Of a stretch of DNA of 64,000 nucleotides, positions 9,027 to 20,051 are shown one piece after another; the first letter of the stretch is position 1; every line of letters starts with the position of its first letter. The stretch lies in NCBI GenBank assembly GCA_024362935.1, contig JANCRA010000061.1, positions 3,162,001 to 3,226,000 of the forward strand, in the 5' to 3' direction. The position numbers and the translations under genes were made by a program. The DNA comes from Setophaga petechia. Its lineage: Eukaryota; Chordata; Aves; Passeriformes; Parulidae. Below the pieces are notes generated by a model that was not told where the DNA came from, made no database searches, and saw nothing but the letters and a program-made list of their open reading frames with translations.

Positions 9027-11890
9027 ATTTACAGTTCTGTGCAGAAAGGGGAGCTCAGGGACAAAGTCACAAAGCCAGCAGCAGGAGAACCCAGGGCGTT
9101 TGAGTATTTATAAATTTGAGCAAAGAAAGGAATTAGTGTTCATTTACTGTAAGTTCCCTAGTTCTCTTCATAATGAGTATTCTGTCTGCTGTTGGGTAAT
9201 AATCGTCTCACTTCTCATGCTCATTAGTCTGCATGCTCAGTCTCTCCCTTCTTCTTAATGAGAGGTTTCTTGAGTGGGTGGCCATGGTCTGCCCCTGCTG
9301 GAATGGCCTTTTACCCTGGCAGAGCTGATTCAGCACAGTTGCTGCATTGGCTTTATCAGTTTGTTCCTCTTCTTGAGGATCCTGCCAAAAGTCCTTGTGC
9401 CCATAAATTCTGCATTCTTTGTGTCCACCATCAGTGATTCATCCCTCTTCCCAGGCCTTGCTGATGTGCCCTGTGTCTGAGGTCACTGAAGCCTGTCAAG
9501 CCCTGCACCTCAACAAGGCAATGCAGCCAAGAAGTCACCTGCCTTTACAAGGCCTGGCCATCACTTCCAGTTTGTTGGCTACTACTTGTTTCATGGGAAT
9601 CATCTCCCTTCTTGTGGATGAGCCTTGGAAGCCACAAAGGCCAAACATCCAGGAACACATTTTCCTAAGAAATATCTTGCATTTTGCAGATATTTCAGCA
9701 GGATCAGTGTCTGTGTGGGAGCGGGAGCAGCCGAGGCAGAGTGGGATGGCGGAGCTGCGGGCCTGGGCAGGATCCAGTGAGTTCCGCAGGGCCCCAATCC
9801 GCACTGCGTCCCGCAGGGCCCCCAGCAGCACTGCCATGCCCATCAGGGTGAGCCAGAGGTGCCAGGAGCAGCAGGTGAGGGGCAGGTGTGGGGCTCTGCG
9901 GGTTGGCAGCGGGTGGGGGCTTGGCCATGGTGTTGGTGTCAGGCGCTGCTGAGCCCGCGGGCCCTGTTGGGCAGGGCTGGGGCCCCACTGGTGCTCCAAG
10001 GGCCCCTTGGAGGCAGCTGCCAGGGGGGAAGCCACTCACAGGGGGATGATACTGAGGAGGTGCCAGTGGATGTGGGAGGTTCCCCATGCTGTGGCATCCA
10101 GGAAATTCATGCTCTGGAAATGCTTCATGGTTAAAGTGCTTGGATTTCTCATTGTTCTATATTTATACCCAGGCCACCAAAAACGCAAGGATAAACAAAA
10201 CCCTGGAACAGTAATTTTTTGGTATTAGGAGTAGGCATCATTTTTTGGTATTAGGGTAGGCATATATGTTCCCAGATAAGGTGCAGAGTGGAGAACCCCA
10301 ACCACATGCATGCCACTTCCAAAGCTTTTCCACTTATAAGTACATTTCTAGCAAACAAAGAAATGCCTGTTCACTGGTTCTAAATTACATAATTCTTCTC
10401 AATAATTAGTCTTCTATTGTCTTGGATATTGATGTCTCCTTTCTCATGCCAATTAGTCCTCATTTTTCAGTCTCTTTATTATCTTTTTTCCCAAAACAGT
10501 TGATTTGAGGTCTGAGGCTGAAATGTCTTTATTATTTTTCTTTGTCTTCTGGCTACTCCAACATGTTCTTGGCGGGTTATGAAGTCTAAATTTCAGGTGT
10601 TCAGACTTTTACACCCTCAGGCTTTGTTCGTTGAAAGTTATCATGGGTAGTTTAGCAAAACTAAATGTTTTGGTGATTTAACACTAACACTGAGAAGAGA
10701 CACTTAACTACCTTCTCTCTAAAGCAGAAAATTACAATGCTTAAGACTAATACACTGCTTGTGATCTATATACTGCTTGTGATTAATCACACAATAATGA
10801 CAAAGATAATTCAAATCATAAATTAGGAAAAATGTATGCTAAACAAGCAATGAAAAGCTGCATAAGTAATCCAAGGGCTACACCTCAGTTTGGGAAGGAG
10901 CCATGGAAATTGGCCTGATCTGGGAGAGCAGCAAAAGCAAATTTCCTAAAAAGCAGGAAATTATTCTCTAGAAGGAATAGATGATGACAATATTCCTGCA
11001 GAAAAGGAAAAAAAAAAATAATTGAAGCATTTCAAAAAGTGCCCAGACTGAAATTTGTTTGCCAACACGACAACCCCAAAGTCTCTGTGGTGTGTCAGGA
11101 AGCTCAGGAATGAACCTGCAAGGCCTGGATAAACATCATTGGTGTCCATCTCCCAGATCATAAGCAGCTCCCCATCAAGACTTCAAGACTAAGGGACAAA
11201 GCTTCCCCCCTCAGCTCTCCACATCAGCTCTAGGGAGTCTCTCTCCACTGCAAGATCTCCTTTGTCAGTCTACAGTGACAAGAGTTGGCTGCAGGAGGCA
11301 TTTGCATTGGAACTCTCCCCAGATGCGGGAAAGAAAAAGAAGAGGTGATTCTTGAGGAAAGAAAATAGCAACGCTGTTTGGGAAGACACCGGTGTGAATT
11401 CACTACAACTTTAGTCCAGAAATCCCTTGAAGGAAGCAACATCCATCCATGGGGCAGCACTTGGGCTTTGATATCAATGCTGACAAAATTGCTGCCCATT
11501 CCTGCTGCTGTAGTGACTCCAAATCACGAGAAGTGTGCCAACTCTGCCAGAGACAGGCAGACATGCTGAGATAAAACCAGCTAGTCTGCTGAAAAGGAGT
11601 CCAAATGAATCTTTTCTAATTCGACCTTTTCATCCTTTCCCCAGCCAAGCCAGAACAATGTCCTTCCTCTCTGTCCCCGATGGCTACCCAGGCACGGGAT
11701 GCAGCGTGGGGACAGAGCCTGACACTGCTGCCAGTGCCCTGCCCTGCTCTTCCCTGTCCTGCCGGAACCTTCTCTGCTGTGCCCTGCCGAGCCGAGCCCG
11801 GCCAGCCCCGGAGCCGCCCCGCCCGCGCTGTGCCGCCAGCCCCGGCTCTGCCGCGCTCGTCCCCGCCGAGTCCGGCCCACGCGGGGGGCG
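9027..11890. other. No confident gene; possible old LTR pieces
   Basis: The 9120-9260 and 10340-10510 stretches resemble each other weakly ('ctcatgc..attagt', 'cagtctc') and may be pieces of one old repeat. Open frames at 9419-10087 reach 177 codons but exist on both strands in GC-rich sequence and show no known motif. 10140-11500 is AT-rich and empty. Confidence 0.35.
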
Positions 11891-11899
11891 ATCGGTTCC

Positions 11900-12312
11900 A
11901 TGGCGGAGCTGCCGCTGCCCTCCGGGCTCAGCGCCAGCACCTTCCCCGCCAAGCTGTGGCGCCTGGTGAACGCGCTCGCGTCCGCTCCGTGCGCTGGGAC
12001 AGCCGGGCCCGGGGGCTGCTCATCGACCGCCCCCTCTTCGATCGGGAGCTGCTCAGCCTTAGCAATGCCTGCCGGGCGGCCCTGGACTCCTTCCAAGCCA
12101 CACAGTTCTGCAGTTTCGTGCTCCACCTCTACCTTACCAGCTCCACTGCAGCATCACCGCGACCGCCCCAACCTCCTTGTCCGCACCAAGCGCTGGAGCG
12201 CGGCCAACAGGCAGCAGCTGGCGGCGGGGCGGGAAGGCCACAGCCGCTTCCAGCAGCTCCACAGCGAGCGGGCAGTGCCCTCTTCCCCGCCAGGCAGCCG
12301 CCCAGAGCCGGT
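11900..12312 (+). pseudogene. HSF5-like: HSF5-like heat shock factor first exon, frameshifted
   Basis: From the ATG at 11900 the product begins with a short leader and then FPAKLWRLVN, the start of the HSF DNA-binding domain. The frame then moves by one base near 11975, where RSVRWDSRARGLLIDRPLF and QFCSFVLHLYL continue the domain. It moves back near 12140, where RDRPNLL, RTKRW and ANRQQLAAG match the end of the HSF5-type domain. A GT donor (gccg|gtgaga) at about 12312 closes the exon. HSF5 is a testis-enriched member of the heat shock factor family in vertebrates. Two opposing frameshifts scramble roughly 55 residues in the middle of the fold, so a working DNA-binding domain is unlikely unless the assembly is wrong. 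A downstream exon candidate begins at 12641. HSFY/HSFX-type relatives are the alternative assignment. Confidence 0.65.
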
Positions 12313-12640
12313 GAGAGTGGGTGGGAGCTGCGGGCAGCGAGGGCTGTGGGCCCTGCCCGTGCTGGGGCTGCTCAGCGCAGCTGCCCCAGCTGGCACAGTG
12401 GCTGTCCTTGGGCACGGCAGCTGTGCCGGCAGGGCCCGGGAGCTGTGCCGGCTCTGCCGGGCTGCCGGGGCTGCGGGACAGTCCCGCCGCGGCTGCGCTC
12501 ACCACAGCCTGGCCCGCTCGGCTGCTTTCTCTTCCCGACCCTCCTGGGGAGGCTCTGACATTTCCTCTTCCCTGATGGAAGTGCAGCTGCTGCCGAGGGA
12601 AACGTCCCCATACTCACTCAGTGTTCCCTTTGCTTGCCAG

Positions 12641-12770
12641 ATGTCCCATCTGCTGTCGCTGTCCAGGAGAGCTGCTCTGCACGGGAGGAGGAGACCGAGG
12701 GAGAGGATGTGAAGATGGGGCAGCTGGGATCCCTCTGCTTGGAGTGCTGTTTACAGATACACGGACTTGC
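12641..12770 (+). other. Possible second exon of the HSF5-like gene
   Basis: A good acceptor (tttgcttgccag) at 12640 is followed by an acidic open stretch (SAREEETEGEDVKMG) that is also open in the inverted copy at 58165-59560, where it reads SAWEEEIEGEDVKMG. Retention in two diverged copies is mild support for a real exon. Joining phase to exon 1 is uncertain because of the frameshifts there. Confidence 0.3.
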
Positions 12771-12774
12771 ATGT

Positions 12775-13650
12775 GAACAGGGATAATTATATGGATATGT
12801 ACATGTGTAGCCTGCTATTTGTACAGGCATATTTCTATATGTATCTTGGTATATTTATGGGTGTAATATATATATATTTGTATGTTCGTATATACATATG
12901 TTTTAAATTACATATATGTGTATATATGTATCTAATTATACATGTGTGCTGTTATATTTGAGTTAATTTCCTAGGTTTACAGTTGTGCAGGCATCTATTT
13001 GTATTTATGCAGTTATATGTCTCTTTAAATAGGTATATTGGAATTTGTCTTGGTAGATATGTCTTTTTTAATATTTTTATTTGTATATTGATCTATTTTT
13101 GTCTATGTAATGATATTTACATATGTGTCTAGATGTTTGTATTGATGCAGTTAGATATTTGGAGTGGTGATATCTATATTTATTGATAAGTTTGGTTTAT
13201 ATATATAGTTAAATATATATTGTATGTAATATGTAATGCTTAATCTATATTTACTTCTGTAAATTTTTATATATATGTATTTATAAATATGTGCATATGT
13301 GAATGAATTTAAGTCTGTTTCAACATTTATGGAGTGGTGTAATTGTATAATTCTATGTACTGAATTCTTAGTGTAGGGCTAGAGAGAGAATGAATATTTT
13401 TGTATTTCTGTGTGGGCTGTACACTTGTAGTAATATGCAATAAATTAAGTTGTTAAACACCTAATTGAGCATTTTGTATAGTGAGTTGTTGTAGAGGTTG
13501 GCAATAAATAAGTTTTTCTTACGTGAAGTTGGTATTTGCAGATTTTTACACAGACTGGTTGTAATAATCTAATAAATTCCTGTTTTTTTACCTAAACTGA
13601 GATTTGTATAGTTCTGTATTGTCAGCATGGGTGTAGTAATTTGTATTAAA
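12775..13650. repeat. AT-rich low-complexity tract inside copy A
   Basis: Runs of 'tatata', 'tgtata' and 'gtatatt' with no coding potential. The equivalent tract in copy B (58700-59100) has diverged more than its flanks. Confidence 0.7.
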
Positions 13651-13965
13651 TGACATTTTTCAACTGCAATTGATTCTCCTGTATTTGTGGATCAGCAGTG
13701 CGGCTGTAGCAATCTGCAAGAAATGCCATTTGTCAGCTGCGATGGGTGTTCCGTGGTTTGTGCTACCCAAAGCCATGGGCAGATGTAAATGCTGGAGGAT
13801 TTTGGCCATGCAAATCTCCGGCCATGCCCAGCACATGCCCCACCTGCACTCAGGCTGGGCAAGGGAAGCGCAGATTTGGGTTGGCAGCAGAGCCCCACGT
13901 TGGCTCCGAACTTGCTGCAGAGGCTGCTGAGAAAACTCCCAGGACTCTGCTGAGTGCACAATCCA

Positions 13966-14830
13966 GTGTTGTTGGTTGAGCACTTTATGTATAAACACAA
14001 ATGGGACGGGACTGTTGAGAAATGTGTTTTGAATTGTTTATTTTTTAGTATTCATTTTATTAAATGGTTATGATAATGGGAAGATGTTAGTAGTTTTAAT
14101 TTTTATTAGTAGAAAAAGAATTTAATGTTATAATTTAAAAGTTTTTTGGTAAAAGGAAATTAGTAAATTTATAGTAGACTTATTTCAGTACTATAAATAC
14201 ATGTACTTTCAGTTAAAACAATGCATGCTTTTTTCAAATAGAAAACCTGCTTTTAAGCCTTAAAACACAATGCACAGAGCTCCATTATTAAGCTTAGAAG
14301 TTCCTACTTTTCTGTAGCTTAGGGAGTCATTCTAGCCAAGTATTAATACACAGACCATTTGTCCTTTTCTGCTTATATAACTTTTCTGCTGACAAATCTT
14401 AATGGCTGCTGCTTAGCTCTTATTACAGTTCTGCTGTCTCTGAGGCCTGCCATTTACAGCTTTCTCAAAACCCTCTGATTTGAAGGATTCCCACAATTCC
14501 TCGTCTCGGTGCAACTAAAAAGAAACTTTCACAGCTATGTTGTTTATTAACTACCTCGCGTTTTGTAGCTTTACTATAGCATATCTGCTTATTACTTGTT
14601 TAAAACATCTTTTTTGCTCACATTAGGTGCTGTTATATTCCAACACAGCAATTTTAGTGCTGTGAAAGTCCAGTCAGTTCAAAGGGCATAAGTCATGTCT
14701 GCCAGCAATTACAAGTCATTGTTCCAAAAAGTCCCACTTGTTCTAAGGTCTTAAATTTTTTCTTCTATGGCTATACTTCCATCCACTATCTCTGTAAGAT
14801 TATGAGAGCTCTCTTTAAATCTAAGTTATA
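13966..14830. other. No gene; possible LTR-like sequence
   Basis: AT-rich DNA. On the minus strand, 14480-14250 has an LTR-like look (a TATA-like 'gttatataag' and U3-like purine blocks), but no ends with a target duplication were found. Confidence 0.3.
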
Positions 14831-15168
14831 TAAAGCCATGAAAGCCCATGATATAAAGTGTCATTACTAGCATTCTTTACAACTGATCCTTCTATTCATT
14901 TAAACACATTAGCAACATAAGCAGAATCAGTGATTAAATTAAAAGGTTATGGGAAGAGCTGAAAAGCCCAAACCACAGCAGCAAGCTCAACAATCTGAGG
15001 AGATTCTTCTACTATTTGAATATCTGACTCCCAAGTTTTAGTTGTTTGGTTCGACCAAGTTATGACCAATTTCTGACTTTTGCCAGATCCACCAGTGAAG
15101 AGAGTTACTGTGTTTAGAGGTTCTTTACTTAACATAGGTTTCTTTCTAAAACTCAATTTTGCCTGCAA
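14830..15168 (-). pseudogene. ERV RNase H, catalytic Asp lost
   Basis: The minus-strand frame has TLFTGGSGKS where active retroviral RNases H have FTDGS, so the first catalytic Asp is Gly. IVELAAVVWAFQ supplies the Glu-containing helix, and a TDSAYVANVFK-like motif follows below 14947 in a shifted frame. Inactive. Confidence 0.6.
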
Positions 15169-15211
15169 TAATTTGTGATGCAGGTAATGAACAGAAGAAT
15201 ATCTGGAAAAT

Positions 15212-15550
15212 TTAACAATGCATATTGCAAATCATCAGAATTTTGCCTTGCCCATCAAGATAATCCTTTTTCAATGGTAAACAGATAATTGCAAATGCTT
15301 GACCTGCTAAACTTAACAATCTTGTTCTGGCCTTAATCAGAATTTGTGCTATCATCTCTAAAACTGTAAAAATAGTCCTTGGAAACCTGTAGGGAAGACA
15401 AATCCATTCTATTATCAACAAAGGATGTCTCTTAGAAGAGTCCCATTGAAAAATGAGACCACAAAGTTGCATATTTTCTCCTAAAATTGCAAAAAAGAAT
15501 GGCTTTTCTGGAATACAGTGATGAGCTTGATGTCTTTGGAGAGGCTCCAT
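15212..15550 (-). pseudogene. ERV RT thumb/connection segment
   Basis: An open stretch with GENMQLCGLIFQWDSS and similar betaretrovirus-type connection sequence, lying between the YMDD palm fragment and RNase H. It is frame-separated from both neighbours. Confidence 0.55.
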
Positions 15551-15883
15551 GACCTTGTCACAGGCTGCACGAGCTTCAGGTATTAGAGTCTAGGAGAGTT
15601 GATGACGCAGCTTCCTCTCAGTAAATTAAAAAGTGGACACAGTTCATCATTGGTGATTCCCAAAACAGGTCTGACCCAATTGATTTCTTACAGAAGCTGT
15701 TGTAAATCTTGCAGGGTGTTGAAACTGGTCCAGAGCTGTGGCTTCTGCAGTGTAATTTTTTTTCAGTCATCTTCCATCCCAGATACTTCCAGGATGGAAC
15801 TTCTTGAATTTTGGGTATAGAAATTTTAAGTCCAGCACTTTGGATTCCAGTAACAAGACTAGCACAAGTTTCTCCATCTCTGT

Positions 15884-16050
15884 CTACATTGGAGCGGTGA
15901 TGAGCAAATCATCCATGTAGTGCAGAATCATGGATCTTGGATACTTCTGTCGAACTGGAGACAAAACTTGTGTGACAAAATATTGACAAATTGTCGGCAA
16001 ATTCTTCATCTCTTGAGGCAGTGCTTTCCAGTGGTATCTCTGCATGGGTT
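15884..16050 (-). pseudogene. ERV RT palm with YMDD, downstream of the LTR insertion
   Basis: The minus strand encodes RYHWKALPQEMKN, then ICQYFVTQVL and ILHYMDDLL. YMDD is the catalytic RT motif. This part should follow directly on the fragment at 16665-16857; the solo LTR at 16057-16658 separates them. Confidence 0.75.
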
Positions 16051-16056
16051 TTCTTC

Positions 16057-16658
16057 TGTGGGAACTCAACACATCACTCCGGATGTCCAGAGTCACCGAG
16101 GGAACCCTTGGGGGGCTCGGAGGTCCTGGAATGTTGCCAGACATTCTTGACCCTTCAAGGGTGTGTGTGAGGACATGAGAATCACTAGGGTTTGAGTGGT
16201 GGAGGGATGACACATTTACAGGGTGAAATATATATTTTAGGATTTTGGTACAGGGGTGTTATGGAGACAAGATGGAGGAATCAGGGCGTGTCTCATGCTT
16301 CTTCTTTCTTCTTCTTTTCATCCATCTTCTGTGGTGATGCTGGCACCTGGGGATTGGTTTGTGGTGAAGGTGCACTTGTTAACAAGGGTGAAAAGTATTG
16401 GGAATAAAAGGTAAATATAATATATGTAGTTTTTACTATAAAAAGACGTGACTGCCCCGTGGGTGGTCAGAGTGCCCTTGGCTGCCTTGCTGATCCCAGT
16501 CAGATCCCAGCTGGCCAGAGAGAAAATTTTGTAGATAAGAAATAATAAACAATCAGAAGACTGAAATATTGAAGAGTCCAGACTCGTCCTTTGAACCGTG
16601 GGCTGCCCCAGAACCATCCTACGTGTGTCTGGGCAGAGACAAGAGCCGAAACCAGACA
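16057..16658 (+). mobile_element. Solo LTR (602 bp) inside the ERV RT gene, antisense
   Basis: Starts TGTGGGAACT and ends ACCAGACA, flanked by TTCTTC (16051-16056) and CTCTTC (16659-16664), a 6-bp target duplication with one later mismatch. TATA-like 'actataaaaag' is at 16435-16445 and AATAAA at 16544-16549, in the plus orientation. It interrupts the minus-strand RT between the motifs [11 protein letters not shown] and RYHWKALPQ. The same family occurs at 50959-51590. Confidence 0.9.
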
Positions 16659-16664
16659 CTCTTC

Positions 16665-16870
16665 GATTGATGATTGGAAGTGAAAAGGCAAATCTTGGAG
16701 CATCATTGGGATGAAGTGGGATGTGGAAAAAACAATCCTTTAAATCAATGACAATGAGAGGCCAGTGTTTTGGGATCATTGATAAAGAAGGAAGTCCAGG
16801 CTGAAGAGGTCCCATGTCTTCAATCACTTGATTCATCTTCCTCAGGTCATAAAGCAACCTCCAGGATTCC
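16665..16870 (-). pseudogene. ERV RT fingers/palm, upstream of the LTR insertion
   Basis: Minus-strand [19 protein letters not shown], then [18 protein letters not shown] and RFAFSLP: the classical betaretrovirus-type RT motifs including the first catalytic Asp (in IDLKD). The reading frame runs straight into the LTR at 16658. Confidence 0.8.
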
Positions 16871-17059
16871 GATGTCTGTGGATGATGAACAGTGGTGAAT
16901 TCCAGGGACTGTTTGTGGGTGTGATGTGACCTTGCTGTAATTGCTCCTTACTAATCTTCTAAGGATATTTAATTTTTTTCTCTGGGCATTGATCAATCCA
17001 TACAGGATGATCAGGTTTCAAGTTCAGCGCTCAAGTGGCAGGTTTTGACGTGGTTTCCA

Positions 17060-17413
17060 TCACAGGCCCACTTCCAGTTTTGCTCCCCATTGGGACAGAA
17101 CATCTCTCCCCCAGACAGTGAGAGGCTTCTGAACAACAACAACCAAAGGATGCACTGTTGCTGTCCTTCCTTGATGACCTGTAATTTTAATCATGGATAC
17201 ACTTTGCAAACACACAGCAGCACCTCCAACCCCTGTGAGGGAACCTGCAGGAGCTACCAAATCCCAATCGCTGGGCCAAAACATGTGAGAAATTACAGTG
17301 ACATCTGCACCAGTATCCGGCATGCCTGTAAGGTAAATTGTTTTACCACAGCGATTCCAAAAGCATTGACTTGCATATTGGCAAGATGCTGTGGAGAGAT
17401 GAGCTGTTAGCAT
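17060..17413 (-). pseudogene. ERV aspartic protease
   Basis: The frame carries the active-site motif as PDTGADVTVIS and the C-terminal WGRDVLSQWGA (the GRDLL-type motif), spaced as in a retroviral protease monomer. About 118 codons are open, but it is not in frame with its neighbours, so the element is still dead. Confidence 0.75.
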
Positions 17414-18050
17414 CTGTGTTACAGTTAGAGGCTGATCTGGTAAAGTTATAGTGATTTTTTTACATTCTTATAAGTTCTTTGATCTCATGGTGAGAAAGAG
17501 TTTTGTATTGTGTATTTACATCATTACAGCCATATCTCACTGGTAAGGTAAAGAGTTCTTTATTTGAATCCAATTTTTTTTTTAAATTTTGATTAATATT
17601 AGACCAATTAGGTAGTTGAAATGGAAGGTTTATCTCTGACTTAGACTGTGTTTTGTTTTTCCCTCTCATCACTCCTGTCTCTGATCCAGAAGAACAGGTA
17701 GTGTTGTCACAGCAATCAGCTGTCCCAGGAACCCTGTCAGGAAGCTTCACGTTCTTGGGAGTAGTGTAGTGTCATCACCACAGCAACTTTCCCAGGAGCC
17801 TTGCCAGGAAGGCCTGGGGAGGAGAGCTCCAAGTTCTTGGTGACAGGAAGAAAGCCAGAGCCTGCTAACTCACGTCTGGATTCACTAAACTGGATCTTTT
17901 TAGATTCATACAAATCGGGGTGCTTTCCAGCTGCAGATCCTGAATTTGTATTTGCGACACTTTCCAATGGACTGTGACAGGTTCCACATGGTATTCCTGC
18001 CCGCAGGGATACAGCTGGAAACTCTCAGGTCTGAGCTTCGATCTCAGCAT
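17414..18050 (-). pseudogene. ERV gag end / pro leader sequence
   Basis: Several short open frames upstream of the protease (for example ESFQLYPCGQEY at about 18020, and LPFQLPNWSNINQ near 17620). They have the look of class II gag or gag-pro linker sequence. Assignment rests mainly on position. Confidence 0.4.
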
Positions 18051-18199
18051 GCTTTTCCCCCCTCAGCAGAGAATGAGACAGGCTTCAAGGCTTCTGAATT
18101 AACTATGTCTCCACAGTAACTTTCCTGAGCTCTCCCATGTCCACCCCATCCATCTCTCTGGGCAGAGCCATCCCTGCCCTGCTCAAGCCCTGGCTGCCG

Positions 18200-18400
18200 C
18201 CCCCTGCCTCTGTTCACCCCCCTGCAGCTCCCACCGCTCCAGGGACAGCCGGGGCTGGAAGTGCTGCTCTGCCCGGCCCGGCTGCCAGCTCGGACCCAGC
18301 ACAGGGACAGGGGACACAGGGGGCGCCGGGGGAAAAGCAAGAGGCTAAAAAGGCAGCCGAGAGGGGAAAGAGGTACAAATGCAGCCTAGGCCTACACAGC
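18200..18400 (+). repeat. Direct duplicate of 60125-60315, copy A
   Basis: 'gctccagggacagccggggctggaagtgctgct' followed by 'cggacccagcacagggacaggggacacaggggg' and 'gcagcctaggcctacaca' occurs almost unchanged at 60151-60314 in the same orientation. AT-rich tracts follow both copies. Confidence 0.85.
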
Positions 18401-18474
18401 TCAATCTATGCATCTAAACCTCCACAAGCCTCTAAAGAAATAACTTTGCGCATTTCTAAATCTGTATCTAAGCA

Positions 18475-18545
18475 TGTAAATGTAGGCATGTAAATGTAGG
18501 CATCTAAATGCAGACATCTAAATGCAGGCATCTATATGCTGCTCT
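18475..18545. repeat. 14-bp tandem repeat ('atgtaggcatctaa' type)
   Basis: About five imperfect units in which 'gtaggcat' or 'gcaggcat' alternates with 'ctaaat', followed by AT-rich microsatellite DNA to about 18690. Confidence 0.7.
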
Positions 18546-18699
18546 ATAAATATATAAATGTAAATCTCCAAATCTCTAAGTGTAAGTACATCCATATAAA
18601 TATAATTCTATTCCTTCTATAATGATATATACAGATTTAACTATATAGATATATATATATATGTGCACATATAAACACACCCCTAGAAATCTATAAATG

Positions 18700-19930
18700 T
18701 AACTGTATGAATACATTAATCGAATTATAGACATCTATAAATCTGTGTATAAATGGAGAGATTCCACCTGCCTGATGGTCCCAGGCTCTCCCTCTGATCC
18801 TTCTTCTCCTGCAGGGCAGCCCTCCTGGCAAGGTAGATCAGCTGGAAATCTGGGAAGCCAAGGGAACACTGGGTCAATATTGGCCTCTGTGCAGCTTTCC
18901 CTTTGGAAGTAACTGTCCTTCTATCAAAGTCTGTAAAAGATGGCCAGAAAGGCAGACTCTCACTTCGCTGTTTCAAACCTGCTCTTTAAAGAACAGGGAT
19001 CCTTCAAAGTTTTCAAACTTCTTAAGTTTTGAAGTTTCCCAACAAACTCAAAGCCCTCGCTATGCAAAGGCCCCCAGAAGAGCTTGAAACACAGACAGTC
19101 CCAGCTGCCACAGAGAAGCCCAGCCTGGTTCTTTCTCTGTGCTGACAGAGAGACCTCAGTCCTCACTGAAATGGCTGAAGCTGAAGGTGCTGGGAGCTGA
19201 GTCATGAACCAGCTCCATTACCTACCATCTACAACCTGCCCTCTGCAGTGAGCAACAGCTCCTCCTAAACAACCACCAGCTCTGGGATCACCAGAGCTCC
19301 CTACGAGGCCCGCAGGCTGCACCAGCTTTGCTCAAGATTGCAGATCCAAAGTGCTCTCTCTCTCCTTGAGCTCTCACTAATTTAAAGATGTAATTTCAGT
19401 TTTTCCTTGAGCTGCTGGATTTGTGAGTAATTATTTCCTTGGCCTCAGAGTTTCTGCTGCTTGTATTTTTAATGTTTCTCACTACAGCTATCAGCAGACT
19501 GGTGGTACTACACTGATTTAATGCTTGGAGACCAAAAGCTCGGACTTCGACATTCCCTTTTTGCCGAGCTTTTCCTCTCTTGCTTCGAGAGTCACTCAGT
19601 GTTGCTTCCAGAGCACTGACACCCTGCAGCAAACTTATCCATGGACATCAGCACAAAACTGGGACATCCAGCCTGGTGACACAACTCCCACAAGGTCAGG
19701 TTTATTCCCTGCTCTCTTGCCACAGCAGAGGACTCAGTGTCAGAGCCTCTGGAGAAGCGTGGAGGGCAGGGCTCAGGCAAGTTGTGCCAGTGCAGGATTT
19801 GAACTCAAGGCACCAGGAAGCACCAAGCCTGCAGACAGGAGCTCAACTCTTCTCATCTCCCTTCCTGCCAGAGGCAGGCTCAGAACAGCCATCTCACACC
19901 TCTCTAAACCAGTGGGGGCTCTGTCCTTAC
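18700..19930. other. No confident gene
   Basis: A minus-strand open stretch starting after an acceptor-like 'gctgcag' at 19624 (LEATLSDSRSKRGKARQKG) looks exon-like but does not join in phase to the exon candidates upstream. The remainder shows nothing. Confidence 0.3.
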
Positions 19931-20051
19931 CAAGCTCCTCAGGCTCCTGGGAATTGTTCCTGCAGGTCTCGGTGCCAGGCAAAGCTCCCTCTGCTGCAGC
20001 TCTGGCCACAGGCTCCCCTCCTGAAGACTCAGGGGCAACATTAATATTCCC
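19931..20051 (-). other. Candidate exon B, unidentified gene
   Basis: Minus strand: acceptor 'ctgtttctcttccaag', 121 coding bases, donor 'gagcttg|gtaagg'. The open frame starts at a codon boundary and reads an acidic, Ser/Gly/Pro-rich segment (NINVAPESSGGEP ... QEPEELG). The start phase matches the end of exon candidate A. I do not recognise the product. Confidence 0.35.

Larger units (their letters stand above)
12315..13965 (+). repeat. Inverted segmental duplication, copy A
   Basis: This 1.65-kb segment is found again, reverse-complemented, at 58165-59560. Matching landmarks are 'ctggcccgctcggctgctttctcttcccgacc' (12508 on) against its complement near 59380, 'ttgtgcagatt'-type AT-rich DNA, 'aataaattaagttgttaaacacctaattga' (13439 on) against 58690-58660, and the 13660-13965 block against 58460-58165. 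Copy A starts at the exon-1 donor of the HSF5-like gene; copy B lacks exon 1. Similarity stops at about 13965. Confidence 0.85.
14830..18050 (-). mobile_element. Class II (betaretrovirus-like) ERV pro-pol remnant
   Basis: On the minus strand, from 18050 down to about 14830, the order is gag/pro leader sequence, aspartic protease, reverse transcriptase and RNase H, the normal retroviral order. Individual parts are listed separately. Frameshifts and stops occur throughout, the RT is cut by an antisense solo LTR, and no matching LTRs or PBS flank the fragment. It is truncated at both ends: integrase and env are absent. The join to the non-viral flank is near 18050. Confidence 0.75.

Noticed and set aside
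9419..10087. Open frames of 127-177 codons on both strands in GC-rich DNA
   Set aside because: They overlap on opposite strands, lack motifs and show no splice or start support.
13660..13998. 112-codon minus-strand ORF with a similar ORF at 58133-58468
   Set aside because: The similarity is explained by the inverted duplication of non-coding DNA, not by selection on a protein.
18475..18545. CRISPR-like repeat array
   Set aside because: The units are 14-bp tandem repeats without unique spacers, in a vertebrate-type genome.
19527..19623. Third exon (LEATLSDSRSKRGKARQKG) of the unknown gene at 19.9-21.1 kb
   Set aside because: Its phase does not fit the donor of candidate exon B, and the in-phase reading hits a stop after ten codons.
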